Counted from the stretch's first letter, positions 23,634 through 33,915 are shown. The stretch: DNA of 64,000 bases from Adiantum capillus-veneris (GCA_014529385.2 CM043942.1:5046501-5110500), one strand, 5' to 3'. Made by a program: numbers and translations. Notes: generated from the sequence alone by a model not told the origin.

Positions 23634-25244
23634 AAAAAGAAGAAAACACGAAGAAAGAGATCGCAAAAAGCAGCGAAGTCAGACCCCAGTTCAAAGACCA
23701 ACATAGGGACTGGTGATGACCCCGTATATATGAACGACGCTGAAAAAGATTTTGATTCAGGTGAAACCACGGAGACCAAAATGACCACTAACATAGAAAC
23801 CAACAAGGAAGATCTTCATGATACACAATGGCCAGGATCCAAAAAGAAGATAGGAACTTACCCAAACCCTACAGAGGAGATTGAGCGAGTTAAGCAATTA
23901 AGGAGTTTGGTAGAAGATACCCAAAGGGATCTAGAACTAGCACCTAGGAAGATCCAGATTATAGACACCGTGTTCCCTACGCAACAACAACCTCACCAAG
24001 TCCATAGACTCTTGGACATACCTAGTGTCATCCAAGAAGAAAGTGACTTAAAGTCATGGGAAAGTGGGCATACTCACTTCTTGATGGAAAGAACGTTTAC
24101 AGAGGGACTACCTAATCCTATCGAAGAAATGGAGATCCCATCTTCCCCACGTCAAGGGACTCAAGACCAAAAGGTGCCGTTAGACATTGCCAAATTGATG
24201 GATTTCATGTCTTCAGAAGTTAGAACCACCATCATGTCCAAACTATATAAAGACCCTGAGCTAGTCTCAGCTCTTCAAGCCTTCCTCAATGGAGAACTGA
24301 AGTTTGGGCTACCACAATTTGCACAGATGGATGGAGCTGGGGAGATGCCAATAGAGGAGGAATACATAGATCCACAACCCAACCTAGACGAGAACCTTGT
24401 TATAGAAATACCTGTTAACAAGTTGGGACAATACTTTGAGGGTGATGAATCCAATGCGACTATACCAATCACTACTAAGGGATTAATTGTGGAGGGAATC
24501 CTTGATGGTGGCGTTGGGGTTAGCATTGTGACTAAAAACTGATGGGAAACTATGGGAAGACCTCACCTTGCGACCACAACCATAGTAGTGAAGATGGCCA
24601 ATGGGTCTATTGTGAAACCTATTGGGATTCTAGAAGATCTCAAGATCAAGGTCTTTGGACATAAAATAAGGATTACCTTTATTGTTATGGATTTCTCCAA
24701 ACACACTATGGCATTGGAGATGATCTTAGGATGTCCTTTCATGAGGGAAGGAAAAATGGTGCATGACTGGTCCAAAAACCATGTCTACTTGCAGTTCCAA
24801 GATTCTATCATTCAAGTGGATCTTGTGACGGGTCGAGCACATCCTCTAGGAAATAGGTTAATAATTGATCATAGATCTGACACCACAGTTCACTCGGCCC
24901 CATTGCAGTATTGTTACACGTGTAAAACGGACACTGATGTTGGGGAAGATTCTCCTTATATGGATGTACTACCTGGGATGACTGAGTCGGACAATGTGGA
25001 TTGGGTCCACCTAGCAGCAACCATAGACACTTGGGGAAATAGGGGGACAACCTGGGTAACACCTGAGGGGGATGAAATACCACCACTGGTACCCTTAAAT
25101 ATGCTAGAAGCAATGCATATAGCTTCTGATGATCTACAAGATGAAAGTTTGATTGGCACTGGAACCAGTAGCGCCTCACAAGACTATAGCCCACACGATT
25201 TGGGATCAGAATCATCAATTGAAATTGACTCTGAGGACGAATAA
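23634..25244 (+). pseudogene. Gypsy retropepsin-like protease (PR1), broken
   Basis: After the gag stop a basic linker (KKKKTRRKRSQK) and an acidic region lead to a retropepsin-like domain at about 24470-24790: VEGILDGGVGVSIV, then LEMILGCPFMREGKMV. The active site reads D-G-G where the family has D-T/S-G, and a TGA at 24540-24542 splits the domain. It would be inactive. It lies in the same frame as the second gag stretch. A degraded Ser/Glu-rich spacer follows to about 25550. Confidence 0.75.
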
Positions 25245-25493
25245 TCTGAGTTAAATCTTAGTGCAAATGTGGGGACAAACCATTCAGGGCACAGTGGTAA
25301 CCTAGATGACAATCTATCCAAGGGAGCAAAAGACACAAGTAGTTATTCATCTAGTGAGTCTTCACTAGAAATCGATCGTAATCGAGAATTAAACAAGAAG
25401 AGTAAGAGATATAAGAGGTGACGATATCGAGAAAATGTGCGTGCTAGAATAAATGAAAAGAAATCTACCGCAGAATGGCTTAATTATATAGGG

Positions 25494-25617
25494 GCATGTG
25501 ATGCTCATCGAAAGTTGGTAGATAACTGGGGTGAATACCTTCAAAGTGTTATGTGGCATGTGATGCTCATCGAAAGTTGGTAGATAATTGGGGTGAATAC
25601 CTTCAAAGCATTATGTG
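25494..25617 (+). repeat. 62-bp tandem duplication between protease and reverse transcriptase
   Basis: GCATGTGATGCTCATCGAAA occurs at 25494 and 25556 with near-identical continuations. Sixty-two is not a multiple of three, so the event shifted the frame ahead of reverse transcriptase. Confidence 0.93.
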
Positions 25618-26898
25618 GTGTAGTCCACAACCCATTGAAATCGCACAACTAGAGGCTACAGAGAAGCCAAAGTTGATGAGCCGTACCGTAAGGAGACGAC
25701 AAAATCGAGAGTTAGCTCAACAACAAAAGGAATCAGAAGTTAAATCACAGTCCACAGAACAACAGGACCCCACAGACTTACACCCTGCACCTGAACATTT
25801 CAAATCCTATACCATAGAGGAACGTAAGGTTGTGTATACAAAGGCTCAAAGAAAACCTATCGATGGGAGAAATGGAGTCTATGACGGTCCAGAGATAGTT
25901 AAGGAAATAGAGTTAGCAGACCCAGGAGAAGATTCTAAACCTGCTTTCATTGCCCATGATCTGACCGAGACTGAGGAGTTTGTACTTAAAGAACTTCTCA
26001 AGGAATTCAGGGATGTATTTGCTTGGACATATCATGATATGAAAGGTGTTCCACCTTCCGTGGTGCAACACACAATCCCCATGAATAGCATGGCTAAACC
26101 AGTTCAGCAACGACCCTACCCAATGACTCCTAAATATGCAAAAATCGTTCAAGAAGAGATTGAAAATTTTGTGGAATGCGGATTCATATACCCTATTGAG
26201 CACTCAGAATGGGTGTCTCCAATAGTGATTGTGCCAAAACGAATGGGAAAATCAAAGTGTGCGTGGATCTCAGGAAGGTCAATGCCGCCACTAGGAGGGA
26301 CCATTACCCCTTGCCATATTCAGAACACGTGCTTGAAAGAGTTGCAGGGAAGGAAGCTTATAGCTTTTTAGATGGGTACTCTGGCTACAATCAAATCACG
26401 ATTGCGTTGGAGGACCAAGCTAAAATAGCCTTTATAACCAAATTTGGAGTATTCGCATTTCGTGTTATGTCTTTTGGTTAAACCAATGCCCGTGCTACCT
26501 TTCAAAGATTAATAAACACTGCTTTTAGATAATATTTGAGGGAGTTTTGTGAAGCTTTCTTAGATGACCCTTGTGTTTATTCCTCTTGGAAAGAACATCT
26601 ATCATGCTTATGAAAAGTGTTTGAGAAGTGTAGATTGTATCGCATCTCCTTAAACCCTTTCAAATGCCAATTTTGGGTTAAACATGGAGTCATTTTAGGG
26701 CATATAGTGTCCAAAAATGGGATTTCCACAGATGAGAGCAAAATTAAAGCCATTGCTGAATTGCCACCACCTACAAATTATAAAGGAGTTCAAAGGTTCA
26801 TGGGCCATGTTGGTTATTACCAGTGGTTTATTTTAAACTTTGCCGAGATAGCTCGTCCTTTGTACAAGCTTCTTATTGAGTTCCAATGGACTGCGTAG
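25553..26898 (+). pseudogene. Gypsy reverse transcriptase, broken
   Basis: The frame from 25553 carries the N-terminal palm approach (DVFAWTYHDMKGV, then FVECGFIYPIEHSEWVSPIV). A frameshift near 26250 moves the reading to VCVDLRKVNAATRRDHYPLP, FLDGYSGYNQI and the catalytic FLDD at 26557-26568 (YLDD/YVDD in relatives). In-frame stops occur at 26479, near 26530, near 26611 and at 26896; the first replaces the Leu of the usual FGLTNA motif. The connection domain (LGHIVSKNGI, then KGVQRFMGHVGYY) is recognisable. The order and motifs are standard Ty3/gypsy. Confidence 0.9.
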
Positions 26899-27489
26899 TG
26901 TGACCATGCATATGAGTCATTGAAAAAGACCTTGACTAGCGCTCCTATTCTACGAGTGCCCGATTGGAATGTAATTTTTCATGTGCATATTGATGCATCG
27001 AACTTTGCTATTGGGTGTGTTCTAGCTCAACCAGGAGAACATAAAGTGGACTACCCCATTAGATTTGCAAGTCATCAGTTGGATGATGACGAAAGAAACT
27101 ACACCACTACAGAGCGAGAAGATTTAGGTATGATTTATGCAGTAAAGAAATTTCGCTACTACCTTCTGGCCAACAAGTTTGTGTTCTATGTTGATCATCA
27201 AGCCTTGTTGTATCTAGTAAATAAACCTTGTTCCACGGGAAGAATTACACGATGGTTGTTAATTCTCCTTGAGTTTGATTTTACCGTTGTGTTGAGTCCT
27301 GGTAAAAGACATGTCATGGCTGATCATTTGTCTCGCATACCCAATGGTGAAGCCCCTACTGGAGTCGATGATGAAGTGCCTGATACTTCTCTATTTCTAG
27401 TCGAAACCATACCTGAATGGAGTGAGAAGATTGTGAACTTTCTAGTTATTGGTTTTCCACCCAAAGAGCTTCGTAAAGACAGAGCTTGA
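26899..27489 (+). pseudogene. Gypsy RNase H domain
   Basis: RNase H degrades the RNA strand during cDNA synthesis. The frame is the same as reverse transcriptase. It shows FHVHIDASNFAIGCVLAQ (first catalytic Asp), YTTTEREDLGMIYAVKKFRYYL (Glu), FVFYVDHQALLYLVNK (Asp) and MADHLSRI (Asp). All four acidic residues are present. The 189-codon stretch has no internal stop, so this is the best-preserved part of pol, ending in TGA at 27487-27489. Confidence 0.88.
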
Positions 27490-28864
27490 AAACTGTTAAA
27501 AGAATGTGAACCTTACTCTCTCATTGCGGGAACTCTCTACAGGCTAGGGAAGGATGATATTCTTAGACGTTGTGCCCGTGAGGATGAGTATTTATACATA
27601 CTGCAAGAAGCCCACATGGGTATAGCGGGAGGACATTTTGCAGGGGAACTAACAGCTTATTGGTGGCCAACCTTATTTCTCAGGGTTATTGGTGGCCAAC
27701 CTTATTTAAGGATGCATCACTTTTTGCAAAAGGATGTGATGAATGCCAACGTTACAAGATCACACAACGAAAGGATACGATGCCTTTACATCCTATTAAA
27801 GTGACTCAACCATTTGAAAAATGGGGTTTGGACTTTGTAGGACCAATTAGTCCGGCAGCTAGTAGCACTCAATCTCGATATATTATCCTTGCCACTAACT
27901 ATGTGACAAAGTGGGCGGAAGCCAGGGCGACATGTAAGGCCGATGGGAGGTCAACTGCCAAGTTTCTCTTTGAGAACATTATACAAGATTTGGTTGTCCC
28001 TTTGAGATTGTGAGTGACAATGGTACTCATTTTATAAATAGAGTAATAAAAGAACTCACTACCAACTTTATGATAGCTCACCATAAATCCACACCTTATT
28101 ATCCACAAGCAAATGGCCAAGCTGAGAGCACCAATAAGACCTTAATCTCTATCTTAACCAAAACGGTGGAAGCTCATCGCACAGATTGGGATTTAAATAT
28201 TACATCAACTATATGGGCTTATCGTACTGCGTATAAAGTTGCCATTAACTGCACACCATTCAAGATGGTGTATGCCCAAGAAGCGGTTATGCCATGGGAG
28301 TTTGTCGTTCCTAGTCTTCGAGTAGCTTCTCAAGAAGGTTGGGATGGTAAACCCTTAGTTGAGCGATTATATATCCTTAAAAGGCTCAATGAAGAGAGGA
28401 AATTAGCTGTGCAAAATGCACTTGTGGAGAAAGATAGGAGGAAGAAATGGTTTGAACGTCATCTAAAGAACAAAGATATCAATGTTGGTGATAAAGTCCT
28501 TATGTATGGAGTGTGTAGCGAAAAGAAAAAGTTGAAATATGCGGGAAAAGGACTATATAGAGTATGTGAGATCACCCCACAAGGAACCATTCGTGTGGAG
28601 ACTCTTGATGAAGTTGAAACCATTGGATTCCTCAATGGGAGCAAATTTAAAAGATACTATGATCCTTTAAGCCAAGAGGAGTTGCGTGCCATCCATACAA
28701 AAAAGGCAGCCAAGGCAGAAATAGAATTGAAGAAGATACAAGCTCAAGCTGAGGCTAAGGAACGACAACAACGTATAAGACAAAAACGAGAGGCTAACCT
28801 TGGAGTCACACATGCATTCCACGTTGAAATCGACGAGGATTGGTTGGACTCTGACACACCTCTA
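27490..28864 (+). pseudogene. Gypsy integrase (broken by two frameshifts)
   Basis: The His/Cys zinc-binding region (AHMGIAGGH, then GCDECQRYK), the catalytic Asp of WGLDFVGPI, the Asp of SDNGTHF (28010-28030) and the Glu of PQANGQAE (about 28110-28135) are all present. A 29-bp tandem duplication at 27658/27687 and a shift near 28005 break the frame into three. The C-terminal part (VGDKVLMY, then YAGKGLYRVCEI) is the usual beta-rich domain. No chromodomain is seen; a Lys/Glu/Gln-rich coiled stretch (about 28690-28800) ends the domain. Confidence 0.9.
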
Positions 28865-30040
28865 TGATACCCCATTGAGCTAAACAGCACCTATGGAAAA
28901 GTGCTATATAACACCTTATTGGACACGGGTGCTAAATATAATCTGCTATCATATGGGGTGTGGTGTTAGTTAGGGAATCCACCTCTATCTGAGAGTATTA
29001 TCCAAGTCAAGGGTGTCAACAAGAAAAAAATTGCAGTTTTTGAAATCTAGCATACTTCTGTCAGTTATGACAATGGGGTTGTAGCTCAAGACTTTTTGGT
29101 CATGCCTATTGGAACTATGGAGGGTAATATAAACCTAGGACGCACGTGGATGATAGCCACCAAATGCACTATTGATTGGGGGACACGGGGTGTCACAACA
29201 CAAAAACCAACTCTTAGCCCTGCCACGTAAGCCATAGTCCCTGAGGTATTGCCTCTTAAGGAAATAAAACCCAAAACATTGCATGTCCAAGAGGTTGAAC
29301 CATATGTCCCCATAGCCCAAGTCTCTAGAGCTTCAACTGATGTAGCTGAAATAAAGCTTGAGACACACAAGACCCATCCCAATATAACAAAGAAAACATA
29401 CAAGTGGGTCCCTAAAGCTTCTTTAGCAACCATAGCCAATGCTAAAAGACAAGAGCCTGGTAAGAGACGTCCCATTTGCCCCAAGAAATGTAAAGAAATG
29501 TTGCATTGGATTCCTAAAAAACTATTGGAAGCCCAAGGCTACTATGAAGGAAATGATCAAATCTGGGTGCCAAAACGTAAATTGTGCTCTTACTTGTCAC
29601 TGGGCCCATGTGAGCTCAATCATGTGGCTCCAAAACAAATTGAAGATTGTGGAAAGGAAAAAATTACGTAATGCGACACACCCGCTCCAGAGCTAGTTTG
29701 GGTACCAAAGAAAGAACGATTTGTTCCACCTAGCTCAGGAACAGGGAAAGAAAATGAAGCTTCTTGCTCTTCATGTAGTTCTTATACGGAAATAGAAGCT
29801 TTGAAACAACCTCCACCTACCATTGTACATATCCATACAAGCAAGAAAGAGTTTACATCTCCCGTTGTAAGTTCACCACCTACAACGATGTTGCAAATAA
29901 AATCATGGGAGGGTACCTTACCACCCTTGCAACTAGATGAAACGCATAGAGCGGTCGAAAACTATTGGTTAAAGCCTTCACCTATAACAACTTGGAACAA
30001 CTGGTTTCAAAGGGTGACGACATCATTTCAAACGGTATGA
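28865..30040 (+). pseudogene. Post-integrase pol extension: second retropepsin-like domain and four W(V/I)PK motifs
   Basis: The integrase frame continues beyond its TGA for about 390 codons, interrupted only by in-frame stops near 28967, 29048, 29228 and 29669. The first 110 codons look like a retropepsin: LYNTLLDTGAKYNLLS (DTGA at 28922-28933) and, about 70 residues on, NINLGRTWMIATKC (LGRTWM at 29135-29152). Four motifs follow, KWVPKASL, HWIPKKLL, IWVPKRKL and VWVPKKER, then a Pro/Thr-rich tail ending WNNWFQ. In the relative at 45474-46590 the equivalents of the 29048, 29228 and 29669 stops are sense codons, so this was a genuine coding region. I know of no standard plant gypsy domain in this position. 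Confidence 0.7.
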
Positions 30041-30141
30041 TCTACCCCAAGAAGGGGTGGAGTGTTTGTTGACATCCGTCATTCACTTGCTTCCCTCTCA
30101 ACCTTTCTCCCAGACCTCTTAATCTCCAATCTTAGGGAATG

Positions 30142-30150
30142 TATATATAA
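30142..30150 (+). promoter_or_regulatory. Internal TATA box between pol and ORF3
   Basis: TATATATAA, followed by AGCC, lies about 140 bp before the ATG at 30289. It is unchanged in the relative (minus strand 45373-45361) at the same distance from that copy's ATG. An A-rich, ATG-free leader intervenes. It suggests a separate transcript for the downstream ORFs; no transcript evidence is available here. Confidence 0.5.
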
Positions 30151-30288
30151 AGCCTTATACTCACAAAAACAAGATAAAAAAGTAAAAGAGCAAGAGCCAT
30201 AACACAAAATCATAAAAACACATTATGCGCAAGAACACGACCCTTGTAATATTTGCACTCTAACCATCATCTATTTGTGTGTACAAAT

Positions 30289-30712
30289 ATGGCTAGTACG
30301 CTAGAGGTCATCCACTCCTGCCTTGGGTGAGAGGTACCCTCGTTACTTTTCACAAATGTTTCACATGGTCTTTCCGGTGCTTGCATGTAAATGGGATTTG
30401 GTAAGTACGCTAGCATGTGAGAGGAATTTTGAGGAGTTAGAGTGGCTGATACGTCTCTTGACCACGACTAATCCATACTTAGTAGAGAGCGTTTCTCCCA
30501 TTGCATACGTCTATCCTTTTGACCAAGATGACTATAGGCGTCTAGTGACCTTCTTAGTAAACATGGGTACCTATGATGAAGAAGAAGATTTACATGACTA
30601 CACGGATGGCCCATATGGTCTCATGGATGATGACTTTGTTTATCTCGACGATGAGGATATGGGTTTAGCCTTAGGGTTTCCCCCCAATATCTACAATATC
30701 CTATTCCCTTGA
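30289..30712 (+). pseudogene. ORF3: acidic protein of about 141 codons, unknown function
   Basis: Comparison with the relative (minus strand 45226-44802) gives a start at ATG 30289 (MAS-LES…). This copy has one extra base near 30305, so the open stretch begins only at 30323 and runs to the TGA at 30710-30712. The relative has instead a 2-base insertion in the middle. The first half has hydrophobic and aromatic residues (YFSQMFHMVF). The second half is strongly acidic (YDEEEDLHDYTD, then LMDDDFVYLDDED). No known domain is recognised. Amino-acid conservation between copies is high, but by eye the changes (about 10 nonsynonymous, 3 synonymous) do not show purifying selection. Confidence 0.5.
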
Positions 30713-30799
30713 CTCTCTAGGGGGAGTGCAAATAATTAGGTTAGGATTCCTTATGTTTTTTTTGTTGTGTTCAATAAGTGTTGGTATCTTTTCCCATTA

Positions 30800-31030
30800 A
30801 TGTGCCTCCTAGAGGTATTTTTTGTGTTTCTTAGTGTGTACAGGAACATGTTGTTGTTGTTAGGATTTGGACCTTCGTGGGATCTTTCTCTCATTCACAC
30901 TTCAAATCAAGCGCGACCATCGACACAAACAGGTGTTTCTTGTCCATTGGCATTGCCCCTTATCTTTTTGCATCCATGTTTGTCTGCTTTGATTGTGATT
31001 GGTAGCATAATGTTCAACGCATTTTCTTAG
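30800..31030 (+). CDS. ORF4: small hydrophobic protein (76 aa), unknown function
   Basis: The frame is open from 30740, but the first ATG is at 30800. The product has an N-terminal hydrophobic stretch (CLLEVFFVFLSVY, then NMLLLLGFG) and a C-terminal one (CPLALPLIFLHPCLSALIVI), consistent with two membrane segments. The relative (44747-44484, minus) keeps the ATG, the length, both hydrophobic stretches and the TAG. By-eye comparison over 87 codons gives about 15 nonsynonymous and 12 synonymous differences, fewer nonsynonymous than neutral drift predicts. It could be an envelope-like or other membrane accessory protein, or only shared noncoding DNA. Confidence 0.35.
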   Translation: MCLLEVFFVFLSVYRNMLLLLGFGPSWDLSLIHTSNQARPSTQTGVSCPLALPLIFLHPCLSALIVIGSIMFNAFS

Positions 31031-32089
31031 TATCAAACATTTAATTCAATGTCATTTTTTGTCATAATCACTTGTCTAGGTTTAAACATCAAGCAAGTCT
31101 GACTAAGCTAGTTTGACCAAGTTAGGTGTTAGAGATCTTCTCTTAATACCATGGGGAATGCCTTCCTAATAATCAATGGTTACTTAGGTTCTTAATCCGA
31201 TTTAGGCAACATTGTGTGAAATGTACTAGGGCTTTCTAGTGGGCTTGACCCTATTGACCTTTAGCTTAAGTATTATAAAGGGAGTTTACTTGTGTGATGA
31301 GCCTGGGGAGGTGTACAGTGTTATATGACCCCCCAAAGTTACAAAATTAAAATGCTGAAAATGAACAAACAAAAAATCAAAGTGCCACATTGTAAAATCT
31401 TAAGCTGAAAGAGAAATCTCAGCTTGATTGGGTACTTCACTCACATGTATCGCCTATGGTACTAGAGCCCTAAAGGTTCCCAGTGTGGGCGCTTTTCCTT
31501 GAAAAGCAAAAAACCCAAGGCATACAAAATAAGCACACACATCAAAATTGAACTAATGTGAAAAGACTTTGGGGGTCAAAGAAAAGGTAATCAGTCAGGT
31601 GATGATTACATGAGAAATTCCTTTTATTGTAGCTTAACTACAAGTTCTTCTAGGTATAGCCTCTAGTCAGCCCTCGAACAGGAAATACTTGGCTCTCCTG
31701 ATTAAACAACTTAATTGACCAGAGAAAATTAAGAAGCTTACCCATGGTATTAATAGTCGATCTCTAGTGCCTTCCGATCGTTAAATTAGCGACCCCAGAC
31801 TTGTTTAAATTTTTACCTTTACGTCTGTTTATGCATTTGATTATATTGCAATTTAATTTTTATTGTTGCTGACAAATGGTTTAAAATTCTGTTACCAATC
31901 ACATTGTTTGCCCACAACTGCATATGCTTTTTAATTCTATATGAGAATGCAAATACTGTGCCAATGTTGTTTGATTTTGCAGTGACTGAGGAAGGCTAAG
32001 GACATTTATCTCAAATGCTCTTCCACCTCGACGAACGAGCTTCAACTCAATAGCTTCCGAGGATGAAATCTACATCAAGAAGGGGGGCA
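31031..32089 (+). other. Noncoding 3' region of the gypsy element with polypurine tract
   Basis: No coding frame. It aligns with the relative (43448-44480) along most of its length, so it belongs to the element. It contains a short hairpin (GCTTTTCCTTGAAAAGC, about 31491-31507) also present in the relative. The polypurine tract AAGAAGGGGGGCA (32077-32089) directly precedes the 3' LTR and would prime plus-strand DNA synthesis. Confidence 0.75.
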
Positions 32090-32648
32090 TGTTAACCCTC
32101 ACGGCTCACAGACACCCTATCACCTACGACGGATGTTGTATTATTTACTTATAGAGTCAAGTACCGGGCTTGTTGGTTGAATAAGAAAAGGCTAAGAGTG
32201 ATCGCCGATCAGAGGCGCACTCTAACTGGAACATTCAAGGGATTAGTTCCCTAAGCATGGGCGCCCAAGTGTGAATGGGGCGAGCTCATATAAAAGTCAA
32301 CTAAACCTAAAATTTACTCATTCTCTCATTTGTGCAATAGAAGAGTGCTCTTGCTTCATCTCCATCTTCTTCTTCTGCATCTCCTTGTGTGTGTGTGTGT
32401 ATGCGTGAGAGAGAGAGAGAGTGTGTGCGATCGAGCATTACGACGACGGCACGGCGGCGGTGAAGCGGTGGCTTCTTCTTCTTCGCGGTGAGGAATCCTC
32501 CACGAAGCAAGCGTAGAGCGGTGAGTGACACACCATCGCCTTCTTTGAGCTTACTAGTTTAGGCTTGTTGTGTGCTTGGAGCCATTTGTGGCTCGCACAC
32601 GGTGTATCGGCAAGTTCCTTGCATTGACACATGCGACATACGCGCACA
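32090..32648 (+). repeat. 3' LTR of the large gypsy element (559 bp)
   Basis: Starts TGTTAACCCTCACGG and ends ATACGCGCACA. It matches the 5' LTR with scattered substitutions and small indels, including a (GTGTGT) difference and a shorter (GA)n. Confidence 0.88.
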
Positions 32649-32768
32649 AAGAAGTTCAAAGCTTTGGGCTTACTTCCCTTAGTGGATTGATCATATGCTT
32701 AGGGCATGGCACTTCCCTAGATACACTATGTGCCAACTCTCATTCACCGCATCACTCCTAGGGGGATT
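32649..32768 (+). other. Fragment between gypsy 3' LTR and a copia LTR
   Basis: Either the tail of the family B copia LTR interrupted at 18934, or the 3' untranslated end of a family A copia. The sequence just before 32769 (TAGGGGGATT) looks like a polypurine tract, favouring the second for its right part. Confidence 0.4.
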
Positions 32769-32990
32769 TGTTACCATATATGTGGCAGTGATGTGTGAAC
32801 ACACTTACCACCATGACACTTTTTCCCTCACTAGGAGGTTTCTTCCCTTGTGCATTGTATATATGCCCATCACTCTGGGGCTAACTCATCTTTCTATTTG
32901 TGCACTAAGAAACATGCTCTTTGTTGTGTACCTTGAGATTGTTCATCTTCTCCAAGTTGTGTGTGCATCTCTGCAACCCTAATTCCAACA
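32769..32990 (+). repeat. Copia family A LTR (222 bp), probably a 3' LTR
   Basis: Starts TGTTACCATATATGTGG and ends CTAATTCCAACA, matching 57001-57227 and 1104-1330 with more divergence. A purine tract precedes it and no primer site follows, so it is a 3' LTR of a truncated element or a solo LTR. No target duplication is evident. Confidence 0.8.
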
Positions 32991-33282
32991 CTCCTAATTC
33001 ATGCACTTCGTATGCTCAACTACCCCATTTTAGGCAAGTGTGCATGGCATAGTAAACTACCACTGAGTCTCTTTCTTTGCACAAAATTCTATCATGAGTT
33101 CCAAGACACATTCCCCACTATTATTACTTCTCCAGTCCTTAAGCTTTTTTTTTACTGATTCTCAACAAGTGCAAGGAACTTTTGAAATGTAAAGAATGAC
33201 TCATCCTTATGTTTCACAGGGTAAACCCTCACCTCTCAAGTAGAATCATTTATAAATGTTACATGTTCATCTTTTGGTCACA

Positions 33283-33638
33283 TCCAAACTTTCTCCCCTC
33301 ACATTTTAAGGCATGACTTAGACCTACACACTTTCCTCTCCCAACCACACTATGGGCTCTCCATTATGACTCTTATCACCATAATTTTGGAGCATTGAGA
33401 GTCACTCATCAGCCATACACATACTACATTACATGTAAGTTTGATCCCACTGGTCATATTTGACCTTCGAGGATGATAATAAAATTTATCTATCTATCTC
33501 TCTTTCTTCCTCTATACTTCTCTCCCTCCCCCCCTCTCTTTATCTCTGATTGTCTCTCATTCAATCTCTTCATCTTTATCTTTCTCTCTTTATATCTCTC
33601 ACCCTCTCTCCTTCATTGTAGTTTTCTCTCTCCTTCAT

Positions 33639-33710
<72 letters not shown>
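33283..33710 (+). repeat. TC-tailed repeat, copy 1, with (TC)n at 33640-33710
   Basis: Shares with 54520-54808 the blocks ACCTACACACTTTCCTCTC, TGGGCTCTCCATTATGACTC, CACTCATCAGCCA and GGTCATATTTGACC-TCGAGGATGAT, and ends in CT-rich sequence merging into a pure (TC)n run. See the related copies at 33993, 48145 and 54375. Confidence 0.75.
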
Positions 33711-33713
<3 letters not shown>

Positions 33714-33915
33714 GGCACTAAAATCTGGGTCATTGAAACCTTAACACCCGCTCAACTTAAAGTCAAGAAGTAAGAGCTTCAAAAAGTACGAGATGCACGC
33801 GCAGCAGGCAAATGGGATGTGTATCAAGGTAGTAAAGCTATCATTGAGGAGTTTCGGGTCCCGAAAACCCCCAAGCCATTTCCCTTACCCACTTCTCCTT
33901 ACCCCCCTAATTGAC
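33711..33915 (+). pseudogene. Unidentified coding-like fragment after (TC)n
   Basis: Read from 33714 it gives a coherent peptide with one stop (GTKIWVIETLTPAQLKVKK, stop, then ELQKVRDARAAGKWDVYQ, then VPKTPKPFPLPTSPYPPN) ending at a TGA or TAA near 33913. The composition looks like real protein, perhaps a gag or tether-like region, but no family is recognised. Confidence 0.25.

Larger units (their letters stand above)
18935..32648 (+). mobile_element. Complete but inactivated Ty3/gypsy retrotransposon (13.7 kb) with extra 3' genes
   Basis: The order is 5' LTR 18935-19506, tRNA-Asp-type primer site, leader, gag with several zinc knuckles, protease, reverse transcriptase, RNase H, integrase, an in-frame post-integrase extension, a TATA box with an acidic ORF, a hydrophobic ORF, a noncoding 3' region, a purine tract and the 3' LTR 32090-32648. 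Flanks read GAGAA on the left and AAGAA on the right, a near-matching 5-bp target duplication. The LTRs differ by roughly 8% by eye. Coding regions carry stops, frameshifts and 29- and 62-bp tandem duplications. An internally deleted relative lies at 42166-48144. Confidence 0.9.

Noticed and set aside
30289-31030. Calling ORF3 and ORF4 an envelope gene
   Set aside because: ORF3 is acidic without a signal peptide or membrane anchor, and ORF4 is too short for an envelope; position alone is not enough.
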